64,000 nt of DNA from Bdellovibrio sp. KM01 (GTDB lineage: Bacteria > Bdellovibrionota > Bdellovibrionia > Bdellovibrionales > Bdellovibrionaceae), in contig NZ_CP058348.1 in NCBI RefSeq assembly GCF_013752535.1, positions 2,170,001-2,234,000 on the forward strand. The letters run 5' to 3'. Shown piece after piece: positions 8,874 to 18,100 of this stretch (position 1 is the first letter of the stretch; each line of letters opens with the position of its first letter). The notes beneath the pieces are model-generated. The model had not been told where the DNA came from. It did no database searches and saw nothing but the letters and a program-made list of their open reading frames with translations. The translations under genes were made by a program, and so were the position numbers.

Positions 8874-9350
8874 TTAGTCTTTAAGCGACTTAACAAACTT
8901 TAGCATTTCCGCCGCATGACCTTCCGCTTTGATTTTACGGAACTCGCCCACAAGCTTACCGTCTTCGTCGATCACGAACGTGCTGCGCTCGATGCCCATC
9001 ACTTTTTTTCCGTACATGTTCTTTTCTTTGATCACATCAAAGATTGCGCAAAGTTCTTCTTCTTCATCAGACAAAAGCTGAAACTTAAAGTCATACTTGC
9101 AGATGAATTTATCGTGAGATTTCAAGCTATCGCGAGAAACACCGACAATCTCAGTGTTTTCTTTTTTGAACTTTGGCAAAAGCTCGTTGAATTCAATTGA
9201 TTCCGTCGTGCAGCCAGGTGTGCTGTCTTTCGGGTAAAAATACAGAACGATCTTTTTCCCTTTCAATGAAGACAATGCAAAGGTCTCTCCGCTGGAAGAA
9301 GGAATTTTAAATGCGGGAACTTTTTTACCCAATTCAATTTTAGCGGCCAC
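8874..9350 (-). CDS. bcp: Bcp/PrxQ-type thiol peroxidase
   Basis: Thioredoxin-fold peroxidase that reduces hydrogen and organic peroxides. The family signature is FYPKDSTPGCTTESIEFNE, where the first Cys is peroxidatic. A second Cys in DKFICKYDFKF may act as resolving residue, though it lies further along than the C-x4-C of many Bcp proteins. Length 158 residues is normal. The start is a GTG at 9350 with GGAG seven bases upstream, lying inside the last codons of the upstream lipoprotein gene (11-base overlap), so translation of the two is probably coupled. Confidence 0.92.
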   Translation of the reverse strand: MAAKIELGKKVPAFKIPSSSGETFALSSLKGKKIVLYFYPKDSTPGCTTESIEFNELLPKFKKENTEIVGVSRDSLKSHDKFICKYDFKFQLLSDEEEELCAIFDVIKEKNMYGKKVMGIERSTFVIDEDGKLVGEFRKIKAEGHAAEMLKFVKSLKD

Positions 9351-10533
9351 TTGGTGCTCCTTGATCGTGCAGGATTTCCTGCTGTACCGGCGCTTGCGGT
9401 TGTCCTGGCTGAGCACCAGGCTGCCCTGGCTGCCCCTGCTGAGCAGGATCGCCTTCAACTTCAAGCGGTTGCGGATTTTCGATAATATTACCGTTCTCAT
9501 CCGTTGGCCAGCCATGATTAGTCGCTTCAGGATTTGCGCTCTCTACCGGAGCATCCGAAGAAGGCGCACCTTCGCCCCCAATCACGCCTCCTGGCAATAA
9601 AACCGTCGGTTGATCCATGGGAACCACCACAGGGCCAGAAGGAGTCGCCGCGGGAGCCTGCGGCTGTCCCTCGCCCGATTGCTGACCCTCAGCCACTGCG
9701 GATGGCTGCGGAGTCACTGAAGGTATTGGCGTGGACTTAGGAGTTGGCGACGGTGTCGGAGCATAAAGCTCAGTTTCGGTGACCGTGATTTTACCCGTCA
9801 TTGGGACATCGGCTTCGATTTTACGAATGTCAGTCAAGTTTTCATAAACTTTCCCGCGAAGGCGAATCATATCCTTGCCTTCTTTTTGATAATCGTAAAC
9901 ATCCAGGCGAATCATCTGTGTTTTATTTTTTTCCTGAGCCCAGTCTTTGCAATTCAGACCCAACAACTGTTCCGCAGAATTCGTACGAATTTTACAGACG
10001 ATGGCTTTGTTTAAAATCGCGGCACTCATCCCTAAGACTTCCTGCAGACCTTCAGGATAAAAAGTGACTTCGAACTCCCCTTCTTTTTGCGCATTTAAAA
10101 ATGCCATGTGTTTCGCGGGAGCTTTGGATGAGCATTTTTCAAACATATCGATTTTTTGCGGATAACCCGTTTGCGACAAGACATCGCGCTTTACTTCATA
10201 ACGGTCACAGCTGAACAAAGACTTATTTCCAAGCTTGGCATTTGATTGCGACAAAATCGCACGCTGAACTTTTCCGAAGGCCGATTTCAAAAGTGGCGGA
10301 CGCTCACCTGTTAACACCCACCACGCCTCGCGGTGAACACTGTCGGCTTGTTCCATCAAATGCGCGAAAGAGTTCATGGCTTTATCCTGAGGACTCACAA
10401 CTAACTTTTTTGGCATGTTCACCACAGTCGGTGCGGCAGTCGCCGAATCCCCAGATGAATCCTTCTTACGAACACAAGACGTAAACAAACTTATTGGAAT
10501 CACAAGGATGAGAAGGATTTTACAAATGTTCAT
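9340..10533 (-). CDS. Lipoprotein with proline-rich C-terminal tail
   Basis: A 397-residue predicted lipoprotein: signal peptide MNICKILLILVIPISLF with lipobox LFTSC, so acylated at the Cys near residue 20. The middle part (about 60-255) looks globular with several Cys. From about residue 260 the chain is a disordered Pro/Gly/Gln/Ser tail (PTPSPTPKSTPIPSVTP, later GDPAQQGQPGQPGAQPGQ). Such tails often span or bind peptidoglycan. No family recognised. It is co-transcribed with the peroxidase gene, whose start lies within its end. A role in the envelope is inferred. Confidence 0.8.
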   Translation of the reverse strand: MNICKILLILVIPISLFTSCVRKKDSSGDSATAAPTVVNMPKKLVVSPQDKAMNSFAHLMEQADSVHREAWWVLTGERPPLLKSAFGKVQRAILSQSNAKLGNKSLFSCDRYEVKRDVLSQTGYPQKIDMFEKCSSKAPAKHMAFLNAQKEGEFEVTFYPEGLQEVLGMSAAILNKAIVCKIRTNSAEQLLGLNCKDWAQEKNKTQMIRLDVYDYQKEGKDMIRLRGKVYENLTDIRKIEADVPMTGKITVTETELYAPTPSPTPKSTPIPSVTPQPSAVAEGQQSGEGQPQAPAATPSGPVVVPMDQPTVLLPGGVIGGEGAPSSDAPVESANPEATNHGWPTDENGNIIENPQPLEVEGDPAQQGQPGQPGAQPGQPQAPVQQEILHDQGAPSGR

Positions 10534-10645
10534 CCCTTAAGTCTTGCAAAGGGACCGTCTGAACACAAGAATTTCCTTTACCCGTCTCGAACCTTTACTC
10601 TAGAATAAGGGCTCAGCACAATTGAGAACGTCATCAGGAGGCATC

Positions 10646-12310
10646 ATGGAAAAGATTTGGCTCAAGAATTACCCTGCAGGAATTGGCCCTGAAATTGACC
10701 CAAACGAGTACCAATCTCTGACTGACATTTACGACGAAGCCGTTCGTAAGTTTTCCTCCAGAAAAGCTTTCACCAATATGGGTGTCAGCCTTACGTTTGC
10801 GGAGCTGGACCAAAAAGTAAATAACTTCGCTTCTTTCCTGCAAAACGAATTGAAATTAAAAAAAGGCGATCGCATTGCGATTCAAATGCCAAACTTATTA
10901 CAGTTCCCCGTGGCAGCCTTCGCCGCTCTTCGCGTGGGTCTCACAATTGTGAACACCAACCCGCTTTACACAGCTCATGAAATGCAACATCAGTTCAAAG
11001 ACTCGGGAGCAAAAGCGATCGTGATCATGGCGAACTTTGCAAGTCATCTGCAAGCCATCATCAAAGACACGCAAATTGAAAGCGTTGTGATCACAGAGCT
11101 TGCGGATCTGTTCCCAACTCCGAAAAGAATTTTGGTGAACTCCGTTGTGAAGTACATCAAAAAAATGGTTCCTAAATACGACATCCCCCAAGCCTACACC
11201 TTCCGTCAGGCTTTGGAATTGGGAGCGATGCGCCCGCACCAAAACGTTAAAACAAATCACGAAGACTTGGCTTTCCTTCAATACACGGGTGGAACTACGG
11301 GTGTTGCCAAAGGCGCCATGCTGACTCACAAAAACGTGATCTCAAACATGATGCAAATCCGCGAGTGGATGAGACCAAAATTGGAAGAAGGCCGCGAAAT
11401 CGCAATCGCCGCCCTGCCACTTTATCATATCTTTGCTTTGACGGTGAACTGCTTGGCTCTTTTGAAAATGGGCGCAGAAAACATCCTGATCACAAATCCA
11501 AAAGACATCCCAGGCTTTATCAAAGAATTGAAAGCCCGACCTTTCTCTGTGGTTTCGGGGGTTAACACATTGTTCAACGCTTTGATGAACAATCCAGAAT
11601 TCGCAACGATTGATTTCAAATCTGTGCGCGTGAGTGTGGCTGGTGCCATGACTTTGCAAAAACCCGTGACTGAAAAATGGATCAAGATGACGAACTCTGT
11701 GATCGTTGAAGGTTACGGTTTAACGGAAGCATCTCCGGTGGTTTCCTGCAACCCGATCGACGGCACGGACCGTGTGGGCACAATTGGTCTACCAATGCCA
11801 AGCACCGACGTAAAACTGATCGATGACGAAGGCAATGAAGTGAAACCAGGTGAAGCCGGCGAACTTTGCGCTAAAGGGCCGCAAGTGATGAGAGGCTATT
11901 GGAATCGTCCCAAGGAAACTGCAGAAGTCCTTTCCGCGGATGGCTGGTTAAAAACTGGTGACGTCGCGACAGTGGACCCAGATGGATTCTTTAAAATCGT
12001 CGATCGCAAAAAAGACATGATCCTGGTTTCAGGCTTTAACGTTTATCCAAATGAAGTTGAAGAAGTGATCGCATCCCACCCTGGCGTGCTCGAAGTAGCA
12101 GCCATCGGCGTTCCAGACGAACACTCTGGTGAAATCGTAAAAGTGGTGATCGTTAAAAAAGATCCAAACCTAACCCCAGAAGATGTGATCGCTCACGCAA
12201 GAAAAAGCCTGACTGGCTACAAGATCCCCAAATTGGTTGAGTTCAGATCAGAACTCCCAAAAACAAACGTCGGCAAAATCCTACGCCGCGCCCTCCGCGA
12301 TCCCAAATAG
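10646..12310 (+). CDS. fadD: Long-chain fatty acid-CoA ligase
   Basis: ANL-superfamily adenylating enzyme (554 residues) activating fatty acids to acyl-CoA for beta-oxidation or lipid synthesis. Visible are the P-loop-like YTGGTTGVAKGAMLTHKN, the A5 motif GYGLTEASPV, DGWLKTGDVATVDPDGFFKIVDRKKDMILVSGFNVYPNEVEEV with the FadD-type linker, and the C-terminal Lys in NVGKILRRALRD. The start follows a perfect AGGAGG five bases upstream (10636-10641). It stands alone with its own terminators. A FadE-type dehydrogenase at the right edge of the window would act next in the same pathway. Confidence 0.95.
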   Translation: MEKIWLKNYPAGIGPEIDPNEYQSLTDIYDEAVRKFSSRKAFTNMGVSLTFAELDQKVNNFASFLQNELKLKKGDRIAIQMPNLLQFPVAAFAALRVGLTIVNTNPLYTAHEMQHQFKDSGAKAIVIMANFASHLQAIIKDTQIESVVITELADLFPTPKRILVNSVVKYIKKMVPKYDIPQAYTFRQALELGAMRPHQNVKTNHEDLAFLQYTGGTTGVAKGAMLTHKNVISNMMQIREWMRPKLEEGREIAIAALPLYHIFALTVNCLALLKMGAENILITNPKDIPGFIKELKARPFSVVSGVNTLFNALMNNPEFATIDFKSVRVSVAGAMTLQKPVTEKWIKMTNSVIVEGYGLTEASPVVSCNPIDGTDRVGTIGLPMPSTDVKLIDDEGNEVKPGEAGELCAKGPQVMRGYWNRPKETAEVLSADGWLKTGDVATVDPDGFFKIVDRKKDMILVSGFNVYPNEVEEVIASHPGVLEVAAIGVPDEHSGEIVKVVIVKKDPNLTPEDVIAHARKSLTGYKIPKLVEFRSELPKTNVGKILRRALRDPK

Positions 12311-12313
12311 CGA

Positions 12314-12378
12314 GAAAGCCCAAAGGGGCTTTCAAGCGCCCCAAAAACAAAAAAAGGTCCCACCAGGGACCTTTTTTT
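12314..12378 (+). terminator. Tandem terminator hairpins after fadD
   Basis: First hairpin GAAAGCCC-AAAG-GGGCTTTC (12314-12333) follows the stop by three bases. A second, AGGTCCC-ACCA-GGGACCT (12355-12372), is followed by seven T's and preceded by A's, so it could work in both directions. Confidence 0.9.
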
Positions 12379-12400
12379 GTTTCGAAAAACCGAAAACCAA

Positions 12401-12521
12401 GGTTGGTCAAAACGGTTCGATTGCTAGGCGGAGTGACTTGCTCGCAGCGCAGGCGTGCCCCAGGCACGTCGGAGCGAGAACAAGTCGCTCCAACAACGCA
12501 AGCGGGCCGTTTTCACCAACC
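12401..12521. repeat. 121-bp imperfect intergenic palindrome
   Basis: Outer arms GGTTGGTCAAAACGG (12401-12415) and CCGTTTTCACCAACC (12507-12521) match at 14 of 15 positions. Inner arms GGAGTGACTTG and CAAGTCGCTCC and then CTCGC/GCGAG continue the pairing around a central hairpin CGTGCC-CCA-GGCACG. It fills the space between fadD and the HiPIP gene. No open frame with a start site lies in it. Confidence 0.75.
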
Positions 12522-12529
12522 GCTAAGAA

Positions 12530-12889
12530 CTAAGCTTTTTTGTTCCAGGATGCACACCAGCCATTCGCTTTAACCAATTTGCCAGCGAAGATTGTGCAAG
12601 TGCCTTTGTCCGCGTCTTTCTTGCCGTAGAAACCGCAAGTTGCGCAGTGGTTGCCCTTTGCTTCAGGTGATTTTTTGTGATCTTCAACGTATTTCACAGC
12701 TTTTGCTACAGAGTCATTGGGATCCACCATCGGCATAGCGCCGCCAGCTGCTGCTCCACCAGAAGGGGCAGCGCCTCTTCTTTTCTCCTGAGCTTGAGCT
12801 TCAGAAGAGAAAGCGCGCAAAAGTGTTGGAGCGATAACTGCCACTCCGGCTACGGATGCTAGTGTTTTGAAAAATCCACGACGGTTCAT
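12530..12889 (-). CDS. High-potential iron-sulfur protein (HiPIP), Tat-exported
   Basis: Small periplasmic electron carrier with one [4Fe-4S] cluster. The N-terminus has a twin-arginine signal (MNRRGFFKTLASVAGVAVIAP), so it would be exported folded with the cluster in place. The mature C-terminal 60 residues carry the four HiPIP cysteines: CATCGFYG, GTCTIFAG and NGWCASW. An Ala/Gly/Pro linker separates the signal from the domain. Length 119 residues is normal. Such proteins donate electrons to respiratory or photosynthetic complexes; the partner is not visible here. Confidence 0.93.
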   Translation of the reverse strand: MNRRGFFKTLASVAGVAVIAPTLLRAFSSEAQAQEKRRGAAPSGGAAAGGAMPMVDPNDSVAKAVKYVEDHKKSPEAKGNHCATCGFYGKKDADKGTCTIFAGKLVKANGWCASWNKKA

Positions 12890-13018
12890 TGTGTTGCCTC
12901 CTGTAAGTTCGATTCGGTATTATCAAATAGTATTCATTTTCACTATGTTTTCAATTACAAATCAAAAATAACCAGACACGACATGATCTGACAAGGCCAC
13001 AAAACGTTGCATGAAACG

Positions 13019-13046
13019 AAAAAAGCCGCATCAACTGCGGCTTTTA
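13019..13046 (-). terminator. Terminator of the MerC-like gene
   Basis: Stem AAAAGCCGCA / TGCGGCTTTT (13021-13045) with loop TCAAC. Lies downstream of the minus-strand MerC-like gene and upstream of the HiPIP promoter region. Confidence 0.88.
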
Positions 13047-13073
13047 AATATTTAATATGTCTAATGATTTGAA

Positions 13074-13601
13074 TTAGTGAGCGTGCGCTTCGCACTGACA
13101 GGCTTTACGATTCAACCAGTGGGCCGCCACCAAAAGAAGACTTCCCAGGATCGTCACGACATCGTGCTCGAATACCTCAACCATCTCGTGAGGCAGAAGC
13201 GATCCTGCACAAACAAGCAACAATCCCGTCACGCCCATCGCTAATACTTTGCTTTGACGATGATGTTTATAGCCCGACCAAAACGCAAACAACCCGATCG
13301 GTAAAATCACCGCGGCCATCGACAGATGCACCCAGTGAGACTCAAACGCCTCGCCCATCATAGGCAAAGCCAAAATTAAAAGTGGCGTCACCAAACAGTG
13401 AATCGCACACAACGTCGAAAGAAACATTCCCAATTTATCCCAGATATCTGTTTCATCAGCGAATTGGTCATGTTGAGAGTGATCGACATCGCAGCACGCG
13501 GCTGCGTTTGGATTCATCGCGAAGGAAGATTTTAGATCAGTGCCAGACGCAGCTTCCACTGCTTTAAAAACTGGTTTTCCGTTTAAAATTTGCTCGTCCA
13601 C
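13074..13601 (-). CDS. MerC-domain membrane protein
   Basis: Inner-membrane protein of about 175 residues with four predicted membrane segments from about residue 58. The first contains LCAIHCLVTPLLILALP, the Cys/His-Pro pattern of MerC-type mercury transport proteins. A soluble N-terminal part has a CCDVDHSQHDQ cluster and the C-terminus is CQCEAHAH, both apt for metal binding. No mer regulator or reductase is nearby, so another metal is possible. Two GTG starts are close (13607 and 13601); 13601 gives better spacing to the AGGCGG upstream. Substrate is inferred only from family. Confidence 0.78.
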   Translation of the reverse strand: MDEQILNGKPVFKAVEAASGTDLKSSFAMNPNAAACCDVDHSQHDQFADETDIWDKLGMFLSTLCAIHCLVTPLLILALPMMGEAFESHWVHLSMAAVILPIGLFAFWSGYKHHRQSKVLAMGVTGLLLVCAGSLLPHEMVEVFEHDVVTILGSLLLVAAHWLNRKACQCEAHAH

Positions 13602-13716
13602 ATGCACCGCCTAAACTTCGGTTATCCCCTAAATGCAAGTGACTGTCAACTAGCCCCAAGGCCCCTCGTAAACTCTACAGCTTGCCTTTCACGACTGGTA
13701 GGCTCATACATGAGAT

Positions 13717-15126
13717 ATGAGCACTCACCAGCCGCCTCCTATATATGAATTGGGACCCGAATTTTATGACGAGGTCCAGCCTGCAAGTTTCCCGAAAGCT
13801 CAACTGCGCTATCGCAATCAGGCAGCGGCGGAATCTATCGGCCTGGGACATTTAACGGAATCAGAGTGGAAATCTTATTTCGCGGATTTCAAACCGATGC
13901 CAGGAAATTTAGTGACGGCCCTGGCTCTGCGCTATCACGGACATCAATTTCGCTCGTACAATCCACAAATTGGAGATGGCCGAGGCTTTTTATATGCGCA
14001 GTTTTTAGTTCAAGAAAAACTTTATGATCTGGGCACAAAGGGCAGCGGACGCACGCCGTATTCGCGCACTGGCGATGGCCGACTGACACTGAAAGGTGCC
14101 TTTCGCGAAATTCTCGCAACCGAACTTTTGGAAGCTTATGGTGTGAACACCAGCAAAACTTTTTCCGTGTTTGAAACGGCCGAAGAATTGGAACGACACG
14201 ATGAACCGTCACCCACCCGCGCTGGCGTTTTAGTGCGATTAAATCACAGTCACATTCGCTACGGAACTTTTCAGCGTCTGGCATTCTTGAAAGAGACCGA
14301 AAATATCGTAAAGCTCGTGGATTACTGTTGTCGCCATTACTATCCAGAACTTTTGCAATATCAGGGCGAAGAAAGAGCCGCCGCATTTCTCCAGGCGGTT
14401 TGCAGAAATGCGGCACGCACCACTGCGGAATGGATGCTTGCCGGATTTGTTCATGGCGTTTTAAATACCGACAATATGAACATTACGGGTGAGTCGTTTG
14501 ACTATGGTCCGTATCGCTTTATGCCACAATACGATCCTGCCTTCACCGCTGCGTATTTCGATCAAAGCGGTTTGTATGCTTACGGCCGCCAGCCCACTTC
14601 GGTGTTGTGGAATTTGCATCAATTGGGATTCGCTTTAAAAGTCGGATATCCGAATCTGCCATATGAAGAATTACTTGAAGAGTTTGCCGATGACTTTAAC
14701 TTTGAAAGTCGCCGAATTTTCATGCATCGCTTAAACATCAAGAATCCACTTCAGGATGAACGCGCTTCCTTGGAGATGGATCAAGAGATGATGATGAACT
14801 TCTTTAAGTTTTTAAGCGAAGCTCAACCGTTGTTTGAGCAAACGTTCTTTGATCTGCATTCAGGGGTCAACGAAGATCGTCTGCGCGACTCCGTACAAAG
14901 TGCCACTTATTCTCATCCAAGTTTTGCAGATTTAAAAAAGAATTTAGAATTCTATGAAGTCTTAAATGAAGAAAAGACCGCGCACCCGTATTTCAAAAAT
15001 AACAAGTGCTGCTCGTTGATCATCGACGAATTAGAATCCATCTGGGCCCCCATCGCCGAAAATGACGACTGGACCCTGTTCGATAAAAAACTTCAAGACA
15101 TCCGCGCGATCAAAGGCATTTATTAG
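13717..15126 (+). CDS. selO: SelO/YdiU-type protein adenylyltransferase
   Basis: Pseudokinase-fold enzyme that transfers AMP to protein hydroxyl groups. Signatures: GTKGSGRTPYSRTGDGRLTLKGAFREIL (nucleotide-binding region with a flipped ATP) and NTDNMNITGESFDYGPYRFMPQYDP (catalytic and metal-binding loop). At 469 residues it is close to E. coli YdiU. The C-terminus lacks the redox-active Cys of some SelO proteins; the last Cys pair is KCCSLIIDE. The gene is alone on the plus strand and its TAG stop merges into a long palindrome. Confidence 0.93.
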   Translation: MSTHQPPPIYELGPEFYDEVQPASFPKAQLRYRNQAAAESIGLGHLTESEWKSYFADFKPMPGNLVTALALRYHGHQFRSYNPQIGDGRGFLYAQFLVQEKLYDLGTKGSGRTPYSRTGDGRLTLKGAFREILATELLEAYGVNTSKTFSVFETAEELERHDEPSPTRAGVLVRLNHSHIRYGTFQRLAFLKETENIVKLVDYCCRHYYPELLQYQGEERAAAFLQAVCRNAARTTAEWMLAGFVHGVLNTDNMNITGESFDYGPYRFMPQYDPAFTAAYFDQSGLYAYGRQPTSVLWNLHQLGFALKVGYPNLPYEELLEEFADDFNFESRRIFMHRLNIKNPLQDERASLEMDQEMMMNFFKFLSEAQPLFEQTFFDLHSGVNEDRLRDSVQSATYSHPSFADLKKNLEFYEVLNEEKTAHPYFKNNKCCSLIIDELESIWAPIAENDDWTLFDKKLQDIRAIKGIY

Positions 15127-15179
15127 GTGCCAGGTCCTAACTGTAGAAGCGGCGCTTCTACAGTTAGGACCTGGCACCT
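15125..15179. terminator. Perfect 26-bp palindrome, bidirectional terminator between convergent genes
   Basis: Arms of 26 bases (15125-15150 and 15154-15179) pair perfectly around GGC. The ends are AGGTGCCAGGTCCT and its complement, followed by T's on the plus strand. The left arm begins inside the SelO stop codon and the right arm lies a few bases from the stop of the RND gene. The AGGTGCCAGGTCCT end recurs at 49.4 kb, so it is also a repeat. Confidence 0.9.
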
Positions 15180-15182
15180 TTT

Positions 15183-18100
15183 TTAACCGCCTTCGTAGCC
15201 AGAAATTTTTGCGAGCACCTTGCGCACCCAGATGCGGAAATCATCGATAAAGCCGAAAGCTGCGGGCACCACAACCAATGTCAATAGCGTTGAACTGATC
15301 AATCCACCGATAATGGCAATGCCCATGGATGTTCTCATCGCCGAGGCCTCATTCAAACCAATGGCGATTGGAATCATACCCGCGATCAATGCAAGTGACG
15401 TCATCAGGATCGGGCGCAGACGCGTACGGCAGGCTTTTAACAAAGCATCCTTACGCTCCATCCCCTCTTGCAACAGATGATTGGTGTAATCCACCAGCAA
15501 GATCGAATTCTTAGCCACCACCCCCAATAGCAGTACAATCCCAATCAGCGAGAAAATATCAATAGTTTTTCCCGTGATCAAAAGTGCAATGAAAGCCCCC
15601 GTCATCGCCAAAGGCAATGCAAGTAAGATTGTAAATGGAGTGATGAAGCTTTCATACAAGCTCGCCAAAACCAGATAGATGAACGTGACCCCTAGGAAAA
15701 TCGCGATCAACATGTTGTTGATCAAATCTTTAAAGTCATCGGCCTGACCTTGAAAGCGATACTCAATCCCCGCTGGTGGCTTCAATTCTGTTTTAAAGAT
15801 CTTTTCGATCTCTTGAGAAACAGTTCCTAAAGCGCCACCTTTTGCCAGGTTCGCAGATACTTGGATGAAACGACTTTTGTTCTGACGGTTGATCTGCGAA
15901 TAACCTTTTGATTCTTCACCACGAGCCACACGAGCCAGAGGAATCATATTAAAGTTGGCATTCGGAACCAACGTCGTTGCAAAATTGCTACGCAGATCCC
16001 GGTCTTTTTCATTAAAGCGCACGCGCACTTTGTAATCGATTCCGTTCTCACGATAGATCGTGTCTTCGTTTCCTTCCGTACGGTTACGAAGTTCCGCTCC
16101 GGCTTTGACCGTCGAAACACCCAACGCCTCTGAACGATTGCGATCAAAGATCACATGATATTCAGGTTTTCCTGCGCGGAAGTTCGTGTCGACATCCACC
16201 AAGCCTTTAATTTGGCGGATACGAGCGACGACTTGCTCAGCGTAGGTATTTAATTCTTCCAGATCCTGACCTGTCAGATTGATATTTAAAGGTTTTTGAC
16301 CTGAATTCACCGGATCAAACTCCCCAATACTGACAATCGCGCGTTTTTTAAATGGCTCCAACCGTTTACGCAATTCTTCTGTATAATCTGTCGTCTTCAT
16401 TGAACGTTGTTTTGGATCTACCAAGCGGACATACAAACTTGCCTTGTTGGATTCGTTATTAAAAGAACCCACCGTCGCAACCACAATGTCGACAGCTTTA
16501 TCGCCGTCAAAAACTTTTTCCACTTCTGAAACAAAATTCCCCGTCGCTTCCAATGAAGAACCGACTGGCAATTCTATAGAAACAGAGAACTCCCCGGCAT
16601 CGGCAGCAGGCAAGAACGTCTTAGGAATAAACGCCACGGTCACCATAGACACCACGAAAACAAAAAATGCACCGGTTAAAATAGTTTTAGGATGATTGAT
16701 GGTGAATTTTAAAAGACGTTCATAGATGTCCTCTAAGCGAGTTTGAAATCGATCAAAAGCACTTAGCATTTTACCGACGATATTATCGCCTTTATTGTGC
16801 TCATCAGGATGCGCCAGGTACGCAGACATCATCGGTGCCACAGTGAACGCGTCGAACAAAGAAATAAGCATCGTAAATACAACCGTTAAACCGAATTGCT
16901 TAAAGAATTGCCCCACGATCCCTTGTAAGAAGGAGATCGGCCCGAACACCGCGATCACAACCAATGTCGTCGCGACAACGGCCATGGCCACCTCCTTCGT
17001 TCCATCCAAAGCGGCATCCTTAGGACGCTTACCCATTTCCAAATGGCGGAAAATATTTTCCCGCACCACGATCGCGTCATCAATCAAAAGACCCACGGCA
17101 AGGGAAAGAGCCAGCAATGTCATCAAGTTGATGGTAAAGCCCATTGCAAACATGATCACAAAGCCACCCAGCAAAGAGTTCGGCAATGCCATCCCGGTGA
17201 TCAAAGTTGAACGTGCCGATCCTAAGAAAAAGAAAACGACCAAAACGCAAAGCCCGATACCGATCATGATGGACTCATTCACGTCAGCCACATTTAATCG
17301 AATCGGACGTGAAGTATCACGCACCAGTTTCACTTCAGCCTTAATGCCTTTTGTTTGTAAAAGCTCATTGGCCTTGGCAATGTTCTTTTTAATATTGTCT
17401 GCCACCGCCACCGTATTGGAGCCCCGCTGTTTATAGACTTGCATCAACAGGGCATTTTTCCCTTGAATTCGGCCCATGGTCTTTTGATCTTCCAGGCTTT
17501 TAATAACCTGACCGATGTCTTTGACCATCACCGGACGATCGGAGCCGATGAAGTTGACGTTTACTTCCTCGATTTGTTTTAGTGATTCAAACTCCCCGCT
17601 GGTGCGGAGGGTGGTTTCTTGTTTGGGATTTTCAATTTTACCGATCGGTGTATCTTTGGACGTTTCTAAAACACGCTGAGAAACCTGCAACATCGAAATT
17701 TTACGATCTTGAAGTTTGTTTTTATCGATGACGACGTGAATCTCTTGCTTACGACCACCATAAATATTGACCTGCCCCACATCTTTAAGACGTTCAAAGA
17801 TGGGCTTTACGACCTCATTCGCAAGATCGTAGGCTTCCCCGTCTTTCATTTCTGCGACCAAGGCCAAAGTGACAATCGGTTGATCGGCCGGGTCGAAACG
17901 ACGAATCACGGGCTCGTACATGTCCGCTGGTAAATCACGGCGGATATTGCCAATACGATTTCGAACGTCTTGCTCCATCTCTTTGATATCAGTGCCAAGA
18001 CTGAATTCCAAAACCAGAACGACCACGCCATCCAGATTGTTTGCCGTCAGAGTTTTTAATCCGGGCAATCCACCCAACTCATCTTCGATCGGTTTGGAAA

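Noticed and set aside
16795-17436. 213-codon plus-strand frame within the RND gene
   Set aside because: Lies antisense to a conserved pump; composition is that of a reverse-frame shadow.
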